Below, in pieces: positions 1 through 9,015 of a stretch of 41,190 bases of DNA; within the stretch, counting starts at the first letter, position 1, and each line of letters begins with the position of its first letter. Position numbers and translations under genes: made by a program. Below the pieces are notes generated by a model. That model had not been told where the DNA came from. It was given only the letters and a program-made list of their open reading frames with translations, and ran no database searches. Source of the DNA: Hydrogenophilus sp. GTDB taxonomy: Bacteria; Pseudomonadota; Gammaproteobacteria; Burkholderiales; Thiobacillaceae. Location: assembly GCA_020725195.1 (NCBI GenBank), contig DYFL01000021.1, positions 1 through 41,190 on the forward strand, written 5' to 3'.

Positions 1-348
1 CGCGGCCTGCACGCCCAGCGCCGCTATCCCAACGGCGAGGAGCGCTGCATCGCCTGCAAGCTGTGCGAGGCGGTGTGCCCGGCGCTGGCCATCACCATCG
101 AGTCCGAGCAGCGCGCCGACGGCACCCGGCGCACCACCCGCTACGACATCGACCTCACCAAGTGCATCTTCTGCGGCTACTGCGAGGAGGCCTGCCCGGT
201 GGACGCCATCGTCGAGACCCGCATCTACGAGTACCACGGCGAGAAGCGGGGCGACCTGTACTACACGAAGGAGATGCTGCTCGCCGTGGGCGACAGGTAC
301 GAAGAGCAGATCGCCAAGGACAGGGCGGAAGACGCCAAGTACAGATGA
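1..348 (+). CDS. nuoI: NADH-quinone oxidoreductase subunit I, 3' part
   Basis: The frame is open from the first base of the window, so the N-terminus lies outside; 115 residues and a TGA stop remain. Two 4Fe-4S motifs are visible, [12 protein letters not shown] followed by [12 protein letters not shown], which is the TYKY/NuoI arrangement carrying clusters N6a and N6b. In complex I this subunit passes electrons from the peripheral arm toward the quinone site. The genes that follow (nuoJ to nuoN) are in standard complex I order, which confirms the call. The stop codon is followed two bases later by the first heptamer repeat array. Confidence 0.97.
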   Translation, partial: RGLHAQRRYPNGEERCIACKLCEAVCPALAITIESEQRADGTRRTTRYDIDLTKCIFCGYCEEACPVDAIVETRIYEYHGEKRGDLYYTKEMLLAVGDRYEEQIAKDRAEDAKYR

Positions 349-485
349 CACGGGAAACGGGAAACGGGAAACGGGAAACGGGAAACGGGAAACGGGAAAA
401 GGGAAATGCCAGATGCAGCAGACGATGCCCATGACTATCGCGGAACGGTCATGATGTTTCCCGTTTCCCGTTTCCCATTTCCCGG
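349..485 (+). repeat. Heptamer repeat array R1 (nuoI/nuoJ gap)
   Basis: The whole gap between nuoI and nuoJ is repeat. Positions 351-406 hold eight units of CGGGAAA (the last is AGGGAAA). A 49-nt core follows, then 456-483 holds four units of the complement, (G/A)TTTCCC. The array starts two bases after the nuoI stop and ends two bases before the first nuoJ ATG. The left half has runs of GGG separated by four bases, which fits the general G-quadruplex pattern. Left and right halves can also pair as one long stem in mRNA. Confidence 0.95.
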
Positions 486-1109
486 ATGTTGACGATGGAC
501 TTCACGAGCCTGGTCTTCTACCTCTTCTCCGCCATCCTGGTGGTCGCCGGCCTGCGCGTGGTCACCGCGCGCAACCCTGTGCATTCGGCCCTGGCGCTGG
601 TGCTGGCCTTCTTCACCGGGGCCTGCCTGTGGATGCTGCTGGAGGCGGAGTTCCTCGCCATCACCCTGGTGCTGGTCTACGTCGGGGCGGTGATGGTGTT
701 GTTCCTGTTCGTGGTGATGATGCTGGACATCAACATCGAGGAGATGCGCCGCGGCTTCTGGGACTACCTGCCGCTCGCCGCCCTGGTGGCCGTGCTCATG
801 GCCATCGAGATGATCACGGTGCTGGCCGGCGAGCGCTTCGGCCTGGCCCCGCCCAGCCCCAAGCCGGCCGACTACAGCAACACCCGCGAGCTCGGCCTGC
901 TGATCTACACCGACTACGTCTACGCCTTCGAGCTCGCGGCGGTGATCCTGCTGGTGGCCATCGTCGCCGCCATCGCGCTCACCCTGCGCCGGCGCCCGGG
1001 GCGCAAGTCGGTGGACCCGGCCGAGCAGGTCAAGGTCAGGCGCGCCGACCGCGTGCGCCTGGTGTCGCTCAAGCCGCAGAAGGCCGAGGCAAGGGAGGAA
1101 GAAGCGTGA
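486..1109 (+). CDS. nuoJ: NADH-quinone oxidoreductase subunit J
   Basis: A 207-residue membrane protein with five predicted hydrophobic helices, matching NuoJ (ND6) of complex I. The conserved stretch [20 protein letters not shown] (about residues 59-78) is the TM3 region that contains the pi-bulge in solved structures. The start is either ATG 486 or ATG 495; neither has a good Shine-Dalgarno, because the sequence immediately upstream is repeat R1. The C-terminal 35 residues are basic and cytoplasmic. The stop overlaps the GTG start of nuoK (GTGA), so the two are translationally coupled. Confidence 0.95.
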   Translation: MLTMDFTSLVFYLFSAILVVAGLRVVTARNPVHSALALVLAFFTGACLWMLLEAEFLAITLVLVYVGAVMVLFLFVVMMLDINIEEMRRGFWDYLPLAALVAVLMAIEMITVLAGERFGLAPPSPKPADYSNTRELGLLIYTDYVYAFELAAVILLVAIVAAIALTLRRRPGRKSVDPAEQVKVRRADRVRLVSLKPQKAEAREEEA

Positions 1110-1411
1110 TCGGACTGTCCCACTACCTCGCCCTCGGCGCCGTGCTCTTCGCCATCAGCGTGTTCGGCATCTTCCTCAACCGCAAGAACGTCATCGTCCT
1201 GCTCATGGCCATCGAGCTGATGCTGCTGGCGGTGAACATCAACTTCGTGGCCTTCTCCCATTTCCTCGGCGACGCGGCGGGGCAGGTCTTCGTGTTCTTC
1301 ATCCTCACCGTGGCCGCGGCGGAGTCCGCCATCGGCCTGGCCATCCTGGTGGCGCTGTTCCGCAGCATGCGCACCATCAACGTCGACGACCTCGACCAGC
1401 TGAAGGGGTGA
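1106..1411 (+). CDS. nuoK: NADH-quinone oxidoreductase subunit K
   Basis: A 101-residue, three-helix membrane protein of the NuoK/ND4L family. The GTG start at 1106 overlaps the nuoJ stop. The key glutamates of the proton path are present in [19 protein letters not shown] (helix 2) and [17 protein letters not shown] (helix 3). Length is normal for the family (about 100 aa). Its TGA stop is directly followed by a GGGAAAT unit, the first degenerate unit of repeat array R2. Confidence 0.96.
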   Translation: MIGLSHYLALGAVLFAISVFGIFLNRKNVIVLLMAIELMLLAVNINFVAFSHFLGDAAGQVFVFFILTVAAAESAIGLAILVALFRSMRTINVDDLDQLKG

Positions 1412-1584
1412 GGGAAATGCCTAACGGGAAACGGGAAACGGGAAACGGGAAACGGGAAACGGGAAACGCAGCCTCACCCTCCCGGCAGGGAGGGTCGCGC
1501 TGCAGGCGCGGGGTGGGCATCCCGTTTCCCGTTTCCCATTTCCCTGCGGCTACCCGTTTCCCGTTTCCCGTTTGCCAATTCCCG
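1412..1584 (+). repeat. Heptamer repeat array R2 (nuoK/nuoL gap)
   Basis: Six exact CGGGAAA units lie at 1425-1466. A core at 1467-1520 contains a CCCTCCC/GGGAGGG stem-loop. Complementary TTTCCC units follow at 1521-1544 and again at 1553-1584. A degenerate GGGAAAT unit directly abuts the nuoK stop. The core is the reverse complement of the core of array R4 at 19180-19227, so R2 and R4 are copies of one composite element in opposite orientations. Confidence 0.93.
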
Positions 1585-1598
1585 CTCTGAGCCCGGCC

Positions 1599-3596
1599 AT
1601 GGACATCAAGACCCTCTACCTCCTCGTCCCCCTGGCGCCCCTGGCGGGCGCCATCCTGGCCGGCCTCTTCGGCTGGGCGATCGGCCGGCGCGGCGCGCAC
1701 ACCGTCACCATCGCCGGCGTCGCCGTCGCCTTCCTCGCCTCCGTCCTCATCTTCCAGGACGTGCTGGCGGGCAACACCTACAACGGCCCGGTCTACACCT
1801 GGCTCGTCTCCGGCGACGTGAGCTTCGAGATCGGCTTCCTCATCGACCGGCTCTCCGCGCTGATGATGCTGGTGGTCACCTTCGTCTCGCTCATGGTGCA
1901 CGTCTACACCATCGGCTACATGGCGGACGACCCCGGCTACAACCGCTTCTTCAGCTACATCAGCCTGTTCACCTTCTCCATGCTCATGCTGGTGATGAGC
2001 AACAACTTCCTCCAGCTCTTCTTCGGCTGGGAGGCGGTGGGCCTGGTGTCCTATCTGCTGATCGGCTTCTGGTACCAGCGCGAGTCGGCGATCTACGCCA
2101 ACCTCAAGGCCTTCCTGGTGAACCGCGTGGGCGACCTGGGCTTCCTCCTGGGCATCGGCCTCATCCTCGCCTGGTTCGGCTCGCTCGACTACGCCCAGGT
2201 GTTCCAGACCGCGCCGCAGTATGCCAACCACACCGTCACGCTGATCCCGGGCGAGCCCTGGCAGCTCATGACGGTGATCTGCATCCTCTTGTTCATCGGC
2301 GCCATGGGCAAGAGCGCACAGTTCCCGCTGCACGTCTGGCTGCCCGACTCCATGGAAGGCCCCACCCCCATCTCCGCGCTGATCCACGCCGCCACCATGG
2401 TCACCGCGGGCATCTTCATGGTGGCGCGCATGTCGCCGCTGTTCGAGCTCTCCGAGACCGCGCTCTCCGTGGTCATGGTCATCGGCGCCATCACCGCCTT
2501 CTTCATGGCGCTGCTGGGCCTGGTGCAGCACGACATCAAGCGCGTGGTGGCCTATTCGACGCTCTCGCAGCTCGGCTACATGACCGTGGCCCTGGGCGCT
2601 TCCGCCTACGCCGCCTCCATCTTCCACCTCATGACCCACGCCTTCTTCAAGGCGCTGCTCTTCCTCGCCGCGGGCTCGGTGATCATCGCCATGCACCACG
2701 AGCAGGACATGCGCCGCATGGGCGGCCTCAAGAAGTACATGCCCGTCACCTACTGGACGGCCCTGGTGGGCTCGCTCGCCCTGGCGGGCATCCCGCCCTT
2801 CGCCGGCTTCTTCTCCAAGGACGCCATCATCGAGGCGGTGGGGGCCTCGCAGCTCCCGGGCTCCGGCATCGCCTACCTCGCGGTGCTCGCCGGGGTGTTC
2901 ATCACCGCGCTCTACACCTTCCGCATGCTCTTCCTGACCTTCCACGGCCCGGAGCGCTTCCGCCAGCACCACCACGGCCACCCCGAGGGTGGCGACGAGC
3001 ACGCCCACGCCCACGGCCCGGTCGAGCCCCGGGAGAGCCCCTGGACGGTGACCGTGCCCCTGGTGCTCCTCGCCATCCCCTCCGTCTTCGCGGGCTGGGC
3101 CTACATCGAGCCGACCCTCTTCGGCGGCTATTTCGGCAGCAGCATCGTGGTGGCGCCGGCGCACGACGTCCTCGGCCGCCTCGCCGAGCACTGGCGCGGC
3201 GTGCCGGCCTTCCTGCAGCACGGCGTCCTGGCCCTGCCGTTCTGGCTCGCCGTCGCCGGCATCGCCACCGCCTGGTTCCTCTACATGGTGCGCCGCGACC
3301 TGCCCGAGGCCATCCGCCGCAAGGCCGGCATCCTCTACACCGTGCTCGAGCGCAAGTACGGCCTCGACGACTTCAACGACTGGTTCTTCGCCGGCGGCGC
3401 CCGCCTGGTGGGTGGCCGGCTCTGGCGCTGGGGAGACGCGCGCGTGATCGACGGCTGGCTGGTCAACGGCTCGGCCCGCCTGGTGGGGGCGGTGGCCGGC
3501 CTGGTGCGCCACCTGCAGTCCGGCTACATCTACCACTACGCCTTCGCCATGATCATCGGCGTGGTCCTGCTCGCCACCTGGTTCGTGCGCGGCTGA
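1599..3596 (+). CDS. nuoL: NADH-quinone oxidoreductase subunit L
   Basis: A 665-residue antiporter-like subunit of complex I. It shows the family core: FFGWEAVGLVSYLLIGFW (TM5 glutamate), the HVWLPDSMEGPTPISALIHA segment, and lysine-bearing helices (FKALLFL; GIPPFAGFFSKDAI). The ATG at 1599 is chosen because it begins the conserved N-terminal helix; the upstream in-frame TTG at 1572 lies in repeat sequence. A His-rich loop (about residues 455-475) separates helices near the C-terminal third; such loops occur in other proteobacterial NuoL proteins. The long lateral helix and final TM lie at the C-terminus. nuoM follows after 41 nt that contain two isolated heptamer-like units. Confidence 0.97.
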   Translation: MDIKTLYLLVPLAPLAGAILAGLFGWAIGRRGAHTVTIAGVAVAFLASVLIFQDVLAGNTYNGPVYTWLVSGDVSFEIGFLIDRLSALMMLVVTFVSLMVHVYTIGYMADDPGYNRFFSYISLFTFSMLMLVMSNNFLQLFFGWEAVGLVSYLLIGFWYQRESAIYANLKAFLVNRVGDLGFLLGIGLILAWFGSLDYAQVFQTAPQYANHTVTLIPGEPWQLMTVICILLFIGAMGKSAQFPLHVWLPDSMEGPTPISALIHAATMVTAGIFMVARMSPLFELSETALSVVMVIGAITAFFMALLGLVQHDIKRVVAYSTLSQLGYMTVALGASAYAASIFHLMTHAFFKALLFLAAGSVIIAMHHEQDMRRMGGLKKYMPVTYWTALVGSLALAGIPPFAGFFSKDAIIEAVGASQLPGSGIAYLAVLAGVFITALYTFRMLFLTFHGPERFRQHHHGHPEGGDEHAHAHGPVEPRESPWTVTVPLVLLAIPSVFAGWAYIEPTLFGGYFGSSIVVAPAHDVLGRLAEHWRGVPAFLQHGVLALPFWLAVAGIATAWFLYMVRRDLPEAIRRKAGILYTVLERKYGLDDFNDWFFAGGARLVGGRLWRWGDARVIDGWLVNGSARLVGAVAGLVRHLQSGYIYHYAFAMIIGVVLLATWFVRG

Positions 3597-3637
3597 GCGG
3601 GAAACCCTAATACGAGAAAGAACGCTCGGGAAATAGC

Positions 3638-5125
3638 ATGTTCGAAGGCATCGGCATACTGAGTCTGACCATCTGGGTGCCCATCGTGGCGGGCATCTTC
3701 GTCCTCGCCACGGGCGGCGACCGCAACGCCGATGGCCAGCGCGCCATCGCCCTCATCGGCGCGGCTCTGGGCTTCCTGGTGGCGCTGCCGCTGTGGACGG
3801 GCTTCGACGCCTCCAGCGCCGCCATGCAGTTCCAGGAGCGGGCGGCCTGGATCCCGCTCTTCAACATCCACTACCACCTGGGCGTGGACGGCATCTCCAT
3901 GCCCTTCGTCCTGCTCAACAGCTTCACCACGCTCCTGGTGGTGCTGGCGGGCTGGCAGGTGATCCAGGACAAGGTCGGCCAGTACATGGCCGCCTTCCTG
4001 ATCCAGTCCGGCCTGCTCAACGGCGTCTTCGCCTCGCTCGACGCGGTGCTCTTCTACGTCTTCTTCGAGGCCATGCTCATCCCCCTCTACCTCATCATCG
4101 GGGTCTGGGGCGGGCCGAACCGGGTCTATGCCGCCATCAAGTTCTTCCTCTACACCCTGCTGGGCTCGCTGCTCATGCTGGTGGCCCTGCTCTACCTCTT
4201 CTTCGAGAGCCACGGCAGCTTCGACATCCTGACCTGGCACCGCGTGCCCCTGGCCCTGACCGCGCAGATCCTGCTCTTCGTCGCCTTCTTCTTCGCCTTC
4301 GCCGTGAAGGTGCCCATGTGGCCGGTGCACACCTGGCTGCCCGACGCCCACGTCGAGGCCCCCACGGGCGGCTCGGTGGTGCTCGCGGCGATTACCTTGA
4401 AGGTGGGCGCCTACGGCTTCCTGCGCTTCGTGCTGCCCATCGTGCCCGACGCCTCCCGCGAGCTGGCCGGCCTCATGATCGCGCTGTCGCTGGTGGCCGT
4501 GGTCTACATCGGCCTGGTGGCCCTGGTGCAGTCGGACATGAAGAAGCTCATCGCCTACTCCTCCATCGCGCACATGGGCTTCGTCACCCTGGGCTTCTTC
4601 ATCTTCGAGCCCCTGGGCGTGGAAGGCGGGCTCATCCAGATGATCTCCCACGGCTTCGTCTCCGGCGCGCTCTTCCTGTGCATCGGGGTCATGTACGACC
4701 GCGTGCATTCGCGCCAGATCGCGGACTACGGCGGGGTGGTCAACACCATGCCGAAGTTCGCCGCCTTCTTCATGCTCTTCGCCATGGCCAACGCCGGGCT
4801 GCCCGCCACCAGCGGCTTCGTCGGCGAGTTCATGGTCATCCTCGGCGCGGTCAAGGTGAACTTCTGGTACGCGGCCGCCGCCGGGCTCACCCTGATCTTC
4901 GGCGCCGCCTACACCCTCTGGATGTACAAGCGCGTGGTGTTCGGTCCCGTGGCCAACGAGAAGGTCGCGGAGCTGGAGGACCTCAACTCCCGCGAATTCC
5001 TGGTGCTGGGCCTGCTGGCGGTGTGCGTGCTGGCCATGGGCCTGTACCCCATGCCGGTCACCGAGGTGATGCACGCCTCCGTGAACAACCTGCTGGATCA
5101 CGTGGCCCACAGCAAGCTGCCCTGA
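3638..5125 (+). CDS. nuoM: NADH-quinone oxidoreductase subunit M
   Basis: A 495-residue polytopic membrane protein of the NuoM/ND4 proton-channel family. Diagnostic segments include [20 protein letters not shown] (TM5 glutamate), [20 protein letters not shown] and [15 protein letters not shown]. The ATG at 3638 opens a typical N-terminal helix and the length is normal. It sits between nuoL and nuoN, with a 13-nt gap to nuoN, in one transcription unit. Confidence 0.97.
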   Translation: MFEGIGILSLTIWVPIVAGIFVLATGGDRNADGQRAIALIGAALGFLVALPLWTGFDASSAAMQFQERAAWIPLFNIHYHLGVDGISMPFVLLNSFTTLLVVLAGWQVIQDKVGQYMAAFLIQSGLLNGVFASLDAVLFYVFFEAMLIPLYLIIGVWGGPNRVYAAIKFFLYTLLGSLLMLVALLYLFFESHGSFDILTWHRVPLALTAQILLFVAFFFAFAVKVPMWPVHTWLPDAHVEAPTGGSVVLAAITLKVGAYGFLRFVLPIVPDASRELAGLMIALSLVAVVYIGLVALVQSDMKKLIAYSSIAHMGFVTLGFFIFEPLGVEGGLIQMISHGFVSGALFLCIGVMYDRVHSRQIADYGGVVNTMPKFAAFFMLFAMANAGLPATSGFVGEFMVILGAVKVNFWYAAAAGLTLIFGAAYTLWMYKRVVFGPVANEKVAELEDLNSREFLVLGLLAVCVLAMGLYPMPVTEVMHASVNNLLDHVAHSKLP

Positions 5126-5138
5126 AGAACGAAGCGCT

Positions 5139-6581
5139 ATGACGACCCCCATGCCCGACCTGCTGCCCGCCCTGCCGGAGATCTTCGTCCTCACCCTCGC
5201 CTGCGCGGTGCTGCTGGTGGAGGCCTACACGAAGAACGGCTACTGGTCCTACGCGCTCACCCAGCTCACCCTCCTGGGCGCGGCCGTCCTGACGGTGTTC
5301 ACCACTTCCGCGGACACGGTCTACGCCTTCAACGGCCTGTTCGTCGACGACCTCATGGGCGACGTGCTCAAGCTCATGACCTACCTCGCGGCCATCGTCA
5401 GCGTGGTCTACTCGAGGACCTACCTCACCGACCGGGGCATGTTCCGGGGCGAGTACTTCGCCCTGCTGCTCTTCGCGGTGCTGGGCATGATGGTGATGAT
5501 CTCGGCCGCCCACTTCCTCAGCCTCTACCTGGGCCTGGAGCTCCTCTCCCTCTCCCTCTACGCCATGGTCGCCCTGCAGCGGGACTCGAAGGTGGCCACC
5601 GAGGCGGCCATGAAGTACTTCGTCCTGGGGGCGCTGGCCTCGGGCCTGCTGCTCTACGGCATGTCCCTCATCTACGGCCTCACCGGCTCGCTGCACCTCG
5701 CCGAGGTCGCCGCCACGGTGGACTTCCGCAACCAGACCGTGCTCGCCTTCGGCCTGGTCTTCCTGCTGGCCGGGCTGGGCTTCAAGCTGGGGGCGGCCCC
5801 CTTCCACATGTGGGTGCCCGACATCTACCACGGCGCGCCGACGGCGGTGACGCTCTTCCTGGGCTCCGTGCCCAAGCTCGCCGCCTTCGCCTTCGTCATG
5901 CGCCTCCTGGTCGACGGCCTGCACCCGGCGGTGGGGGACTGGCAGCAGATGCTGGCGGTGATGGCGGTGGTCTCCCTGGTGGTCGGCAACCTGGCGGCGA
6001 TCGTGCAGACGAACATCAAGCGCATGCTGGCCTACTCGACCATCGCCCACATGGGCTTCCTGCTCCTAGGGGTGCTCTCGGGCAGCTACGCGGGCTACAG
6101 CGCCGCCATGTTCTACGTGGTGACCTACGTGCTCATGAGCCTGGGCGCCTTCGGCATGGTGGTCTACCTCTCGCGCGGCGGCTTCGAGGCCGAGCGCGTC
6201 GACGACTTCAGGGGCCTCAACGCGACGCACCCCTGGCTTGCCGCCGTGATGGCCATGATGATGCTCTCCATGGCCGGGCTGCCGCCCTTCCTCGGCTTCT
6301 ACGCCAAGCTCACCGTGCTGCAGGCCCTGGTGGGCGCCGGCTGGCTCTGGCTCGCCGTGGTCGCGGTGCTCATGTCCCTGATCGGCGCCTACTACTACCT
6401 CAGGGTGGTCAAGGTGATGTACTTCGACGCGCCGCATGCGGAGCCGCTGGTGCCGGCCACCGCGGCGGGCGACGTGCGCGCCCTGCTGTCCCTCAACGGC
6501 GCCGCCGTGCTCCTCCTGGGCATCCTGCCCCAGCCGCTCATCACCCTCTGCGCCTACGCCATCCAGGCCTCGTTCCGCTAG
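5139..6581 (+). CDS. nuoN: NADH-quinone oxidoreductase subunit N
   Basis: A 480-residue membrane protein of the NuoN/ND2 family and the last gene of the complex I operon. Family motifs include [38 protein letters not shown] and [19 protein letters not shown] 5139 is used; ATG 5151 is an alternative. The TAG stop (6579-6581) is part of the CTAG that a MITE has duplicated at its insertion point, so the element starts immediately after the stop without damaging the protein. Confidence 0.97.
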   Translation: MTTPMPDLLPALPEIFVLTLACAVLLVEAYTKNGYWSYALTQLTLLGAAVLTVFTTSADTVYAFNGLFVDDLMGDVLKLMTYLAAIVSVVYSRTYLTDRGMFRGEYFALLLFAVLGMMVMISAAHFLSLYLGLELLSLSLYAMVALQRDSKVATEAAMKYFVLGALASGLLLYGMSLIYGLTGSLHLAEVAATVDFRNQTVLAFGLVFLLAGLGFKLGAAPFHMWVPDIYHGAPTAVTLFLGSVPKLAAFAFVMRLLVDGLHPAVGDWQQMLAVMAVVSLVVGNLAAIVQTNIKRMLAYSTIAHMGFLLLGVLSGSYAGYSAAMFYVVTYVLMSLGAFGMVVYLSRGGFEAERVDDFRGLNATHPWLAAVMAMMMLSMAGLPPFLGFYAKLTVLQALVGAGWLWLAVVAVLMSLIGAYYYLRVVKVMYFDAPHAEPLVPATAAGDVRALLSLNGAAVLLLGILPQPLITLCAYAIQASFR

Positions 6582-6814
6582 TACGCCAACCCATAAGTTT
6601 GCGTACATGCCGAGACGCGCATCCGCGCGCCGAGTGCGCGAAGCGAACCGCAGCCATAGCCGTAGCTATGGCGAGGATGAGCGAAAACGCAGTTTCGGTG
6701 CAGGCTAACCTGCCTGCCAGGCAGGTTAAGCCGCGAGGCGGCGGCCGTAACCACAAAGCAATCGGCGATGCGGGGCGTGTCGAACATAGCGGAACTTATG
6801 GGTTGGCGTACTAG
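6578..6814. mobile_element. 229-bp MITE, copy 1, with CTAG target duplication
   Basis: The element proper is 6582-6810. It is bounded by an 18-bp perfect terminal inverted repeat (TACGCCAACCCATAAGTT and its complement) and by direct CTAG repeats at 6578-6581 and 6811-6814. Copy 2 at 22728-22956 is the same length and almost identical. There is no transposase inside. A 4-bp CTAG duplication fits the YTAR target of IS5-group elements, so it is probably mobilised by such a transposase; this is inference. The interior has three adjacent hairpins, including TAACCTGCC/GGCAGGTTA (near 6705-6727) and GCCGC-GAG-GCGGC. It sits in a convergent gap, touching the nuoN stop codon. Confidence 0.9.
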
Positions 6815-6820
6815 CCCTGC

Positions 6821-7156
6821 TCACTGCCGGGCCTGCGCCTCCAGGGCCTGGAGGTGCTTGCGGCTCAGGGCCAGGAAGCGCGGGGTCGGGCCGATGTCCT
6901 CGTAGACGGGGTTGCCCTCCTCGTCCTCGGCGACGACCCGCGGCCCGGCGACGTAGGCCATGCCCGCCTCCAGCTCGTCGAGGGCCGCGGACAGCAGCTC
7001 GGCGATGAGCTCCGACTCGCCGCGCAACGGATACATCTCGGCCAGGGCCGCGATGCGGGCCGCATCGCGCACCGGCAGGCTCAGGCGGTAATCGCGCGCG
7101 GCGATCCGGCCGCCGGCGGTCTGCTCCCAGGCCTGCACCAGTTCCTTGATCTTCAT
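6821..7156 (-). CDS. Conserved 111-aa protein of unknown function
   Basis: A 111-residue soluble protein that starts MKIKELVQAWEQTA and contains the block RVVAEDEEGNPVYEDIGPTP. Similar short proteins occur in pseudomonads and relatives, sometimes labelled 'pilin assembly' or 'pili tip component' on weak grounds; I recall the pattern but cannot verify it. The middle (LPVRDAARIAALAEMYPLRGESELIAELLSAAL) looks like a ribbon-helix-helix or small helical domain. The ATG ending at 7156 is chosen because the conserved reading begins there; longer upstream readings overlap the lipoprotein gene. The upstream neighbour on the same strand is the lipoprotein gene. Confidence 0.75.
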   Translation of the reverse strand: MKIKELVQAWEQTAGGRIAARDYRLSLPVRDAARIAALAEMYPLRGESELIAELLSAALDELEAGMAYVAGPRVVAEDEEGNPVYEDIGPTPRFLALSRKHLQALEAQARQ

Positions 7157-7205
7157 GGCAATCCTCCAGTCGGGCGGCCCCGGCTCCACGATGGCGCCCC
7201 CGCGC

Positions 7206-7772
7206 TCAGGGCTGCGGCGGGCAGTTGGCGACGCAGATCTGCTCCGGCACCTTGCGCCCGCCGCAGCCCAGGAAGCAGGCATCGTAGGCCGGCTGGCAGC
7301 CGCAGTCGCGGTCGCACTGCTCCGCCCGAAGCCTGGCGAACTCCTCGGCGTAGCTCGGCGGCACCGGGGGCAGGGGCGGGTAGTAACGCGGGCCGTAGCC
7401 ATAGGGCCACCAGGGGTCGTGCCAGCCGTACCAGCCATGGCCGTACCACCAGGGCCCGCGGCCCCAGCCGAGCGAGAGGCTCAGCTGGTAGCGGTCCAGG
7501 TCGCGGCGGTATTGGGCGAGCTCGCCCTCGTAGCGCCTGAGGGCGTCCTCATGCCGCTCCCGGGCCTGGGGCTCGATCTGCCTGAGGCAAGCCAGGTAGG
7601 CGGTCCGGCAGCGCGCCTGGCAGGCCTTGAGCGCGGCCTCGCAGCGCTCGAGGCAGGCGCGGGCGTCGGGCCCCTCCGGCGGCTCGTAGCGGTAGACGGT
7701 CTGATAGCGCGGGCCGGCGCAGCCCGTCAGGATGGCGGCGAGGAGCAGCAGGGCAGGGAGGAGGGTGGGCAT
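7206..7772 (-). CDS. Cysteine-rich putative lipoprotein
   Basis: A 188-residue exported protein. The N-terminus has a signal peptide ending in a lipobox (LTGC, Cys about residue 18), so it should be lipid-anchored. Two Cys-rich blocks flank an aromatic Gly/Trp/Tyr/Pro-rich middle: CLERCEAALKACQARC near residues 40-55 and CDRDCGCQPAYDACFLGC near 150-170. The paired CxxxC spacing suggests disulfide-linked helical hairpins in the periplasm or at the outer membrane. I do not recognise a family. It lies between lysR and the 111-aa gene on the minus strand. Confidence 0.75.
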   Translation of the reverse strand: MPTLLPALLLLAAILTGCAGPRYQTVYRYEPPEGPDARACLERCEAALKACQARCRTAYLACLRQIEPQARERHEDALRRYEGELAQYRRDLDRYQLSLSLGWGRGPWWYGHGWYGWHDPWWPYGYGPRYYPPLPPVPPSYAEEFARLRAEQCDRDCGCQPAYDACFLGCGGRKVPEQICVANCPPQP

Positions 7773-7838
7773 GGCGGCACCTCCGGCGGCAACGGATACC
7801 TGCCTTCACCATAGCCCAGCACCCGGCCGGGCGCGCGG

Positions 7839-8849
7839 CTAAGGCTTGGCGCGGCGCCGGGCCCCGCCCTCCCCCTTGACCCTGGTCCGGCCCTTCGCGG
7901 CCGGGGCGGGCGGCGCCGGCTCGGGCAGCGCGGCGGCGTAGACCGCCTCCATGATCTCGATGAAGCGCCGCGCCTGCGGCGAGAGGAAGCGGCCGCGCCG
8001 CAAGACGAGACCATAGCTGCGCCGGGGGAAGTAGCGGGTGAGGGGGATGCGCACGAGTTTTTCTTCGCCGGTGAGGCAGATGTCGGTGACGATGGAGATG
8101 CCCATGCCCAGTTCCACGTACTTCTTGATCACCTCCCAGCCGCCCGCCTCCAGGGTGACGGTGAAGGTGAGGTTGTGCTGCTGGAACACGTATTTGACGA
8201 TGCGCCAGGTGGAGAGGTGGCTGGGCGGCAGGATGAGGCCGTAGGGGCTCACGTCCTCCAGGGTCACCTCGCCGGCGCGCGCCTTCTCCGCCAGGGGGTG
8301 GTCGAGCGGCGTGATGAGCATGGGGTCGAAGGTGACCACGGGCTTGTACTCGATGTCCTCCGGCACCTCCAGCATGGAGCCCACGGCGAAGTCGATCTCG
8401 TCGGCGCGCAGCATCTTCAGGCCGTCGCGGCCGGTGACGTTGTGCATCTTCAGCTGCACCTGGGGATAGGCGGCGACGAAGCGGCGCACCGGCTCGGGCA
8501 GGATGTAGAGGATGGTCGACTCGCCGGCGCCGACGTTGAGCTCGCCGGACTCCAGCTTGCCGAACTGGGCGGAGAAGTTCTCCTGCAGCTTGTCGATGCC
8601 GTCGACCAGGGGCTCGGCCAGCTGGTAGAGCACCTCGCCCTCGGGGGTGAGCTTGAGGTGCGGGCCGCGCCGCTCGAAGAGGGTCACCGCCAGCTCCCGC
8701 TCCAGGGCCTGGATCTGCAGCGACACCGAGGGCTGGGACAGATAGAGCTTGTCCGCCGCCTTGGAGATGGTGCCGCAGCGCACCACCTGGTGGAAGGCGC
8801 GCAGCTGCTTCAGGCGGTTGTTCTTGTAGTAGAGCTGGGAGTCGGCCAT
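7839..8849 (-). CDS. LysR-family transcriptional regulator (CysB/CbbR-like)
   Basis: A 336-residue LysR-type regulator. The winged HTH lies at about residues 13-72 (LKQLRAFHQVVRCGTISKAA, then LSQPSVSLQIQALE). The effector domain spans about 95-300. The segment GGWEVIKKYVELGMGISIV resembles CysB-type proteins. The C-terminus has a basic, Ala/Pro-rich tail. It is divergent from rnfB across a 166-bp AT-rich gap with a symmetric sequence, the usual arrangement for a LysR protein that controls the divergent operon. The rnf-PFOR operon is therefore its likely target; the inducer is unknown. Confidence 0.9.
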   Translation of the reverse strand: MADSQLYYKNNRLKQLRAFHQVVRCGTISKAADKLYLSQPSVSLQIQALERELAVTLFERRGPHLKLTPEGEVLYQLAEPLVDGIDKLQENFSAQFGKLESGELNVGAGESTILYILPEPVRRFVAAYPQVQLKMHNVTGRDGLKMLRADEIDFAVGSMLEVPEDIEYKPVVTFDPMLITPLDHPLAEKARAGEVTLEDVSPYGLILPPSHLSTWRIVKYVFQQHNLTFTVTLEAGGWEVIKKYVELGMGISIVTDICLTGEEKLVRIPLTRYFPRRSYGLVLRRGRFLSPQARRFIEIMEAVYAAALPEPAPPAPAAKGRTRVKGEGGARRRAKP

Positions 8850-9015
8850 GTCGGTCCCCTTGCGATGTGCGTCAGGATTATTAAATCACTCAATATAAGA
8901 AATTGAAATAATTGAATCGTTGAATTATTGAAATCTTTATAGACTCGAAACCGCATCAATTAAGACTCTGTGGTCTTTAGTTCTTGACTGATTTGGTCGG
9001 GAAAGGCGCGAGGAC
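8850..9015. promoter_or_regulatory. AT-rich divergent lysR/rnfB control region
   Basis: This gap is strikingly AT-rich against a very GC-rich background. It contains an inverted repeat AATAATT (8907-8913) / AATTATT (8923-8929) within a run of TTGAA-spaced direct repeats, compatible with LysR T-N11-A type binding. Promoter hexamers are not resolved with confidence. rnfB has a GAGGA Shine-Dalgarno just upstream of ATG 9016. Confidence 0.6.

Noticed and set aside
349-485. CRISPR array, suggested by tandem short repeats
   Set aside because: Units are seven bases, contiguous and without spacers, and face their complement; no cas genes are present.
1377-3536. Long open frame (719 codons) antisense to nuoL
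   Set aside because: Composition is typical of the complement of a GC-rich gene (His/Glu/Arg/Val-rich, no domain), and the plus strand has a perfect nuoL.
3597-3637. An eighth heptamer array between nuoL and nuoM
   Set aside because: Only two isolated GGGAAAC/T-like units 26 bp apart and no complementary half; at best a relic.
6578-6814. Short open frames within the MITE
   Set aside because: The same meaningless peptides occur in both copies because the DNA is repeated; there are no ribosome sites or domains.
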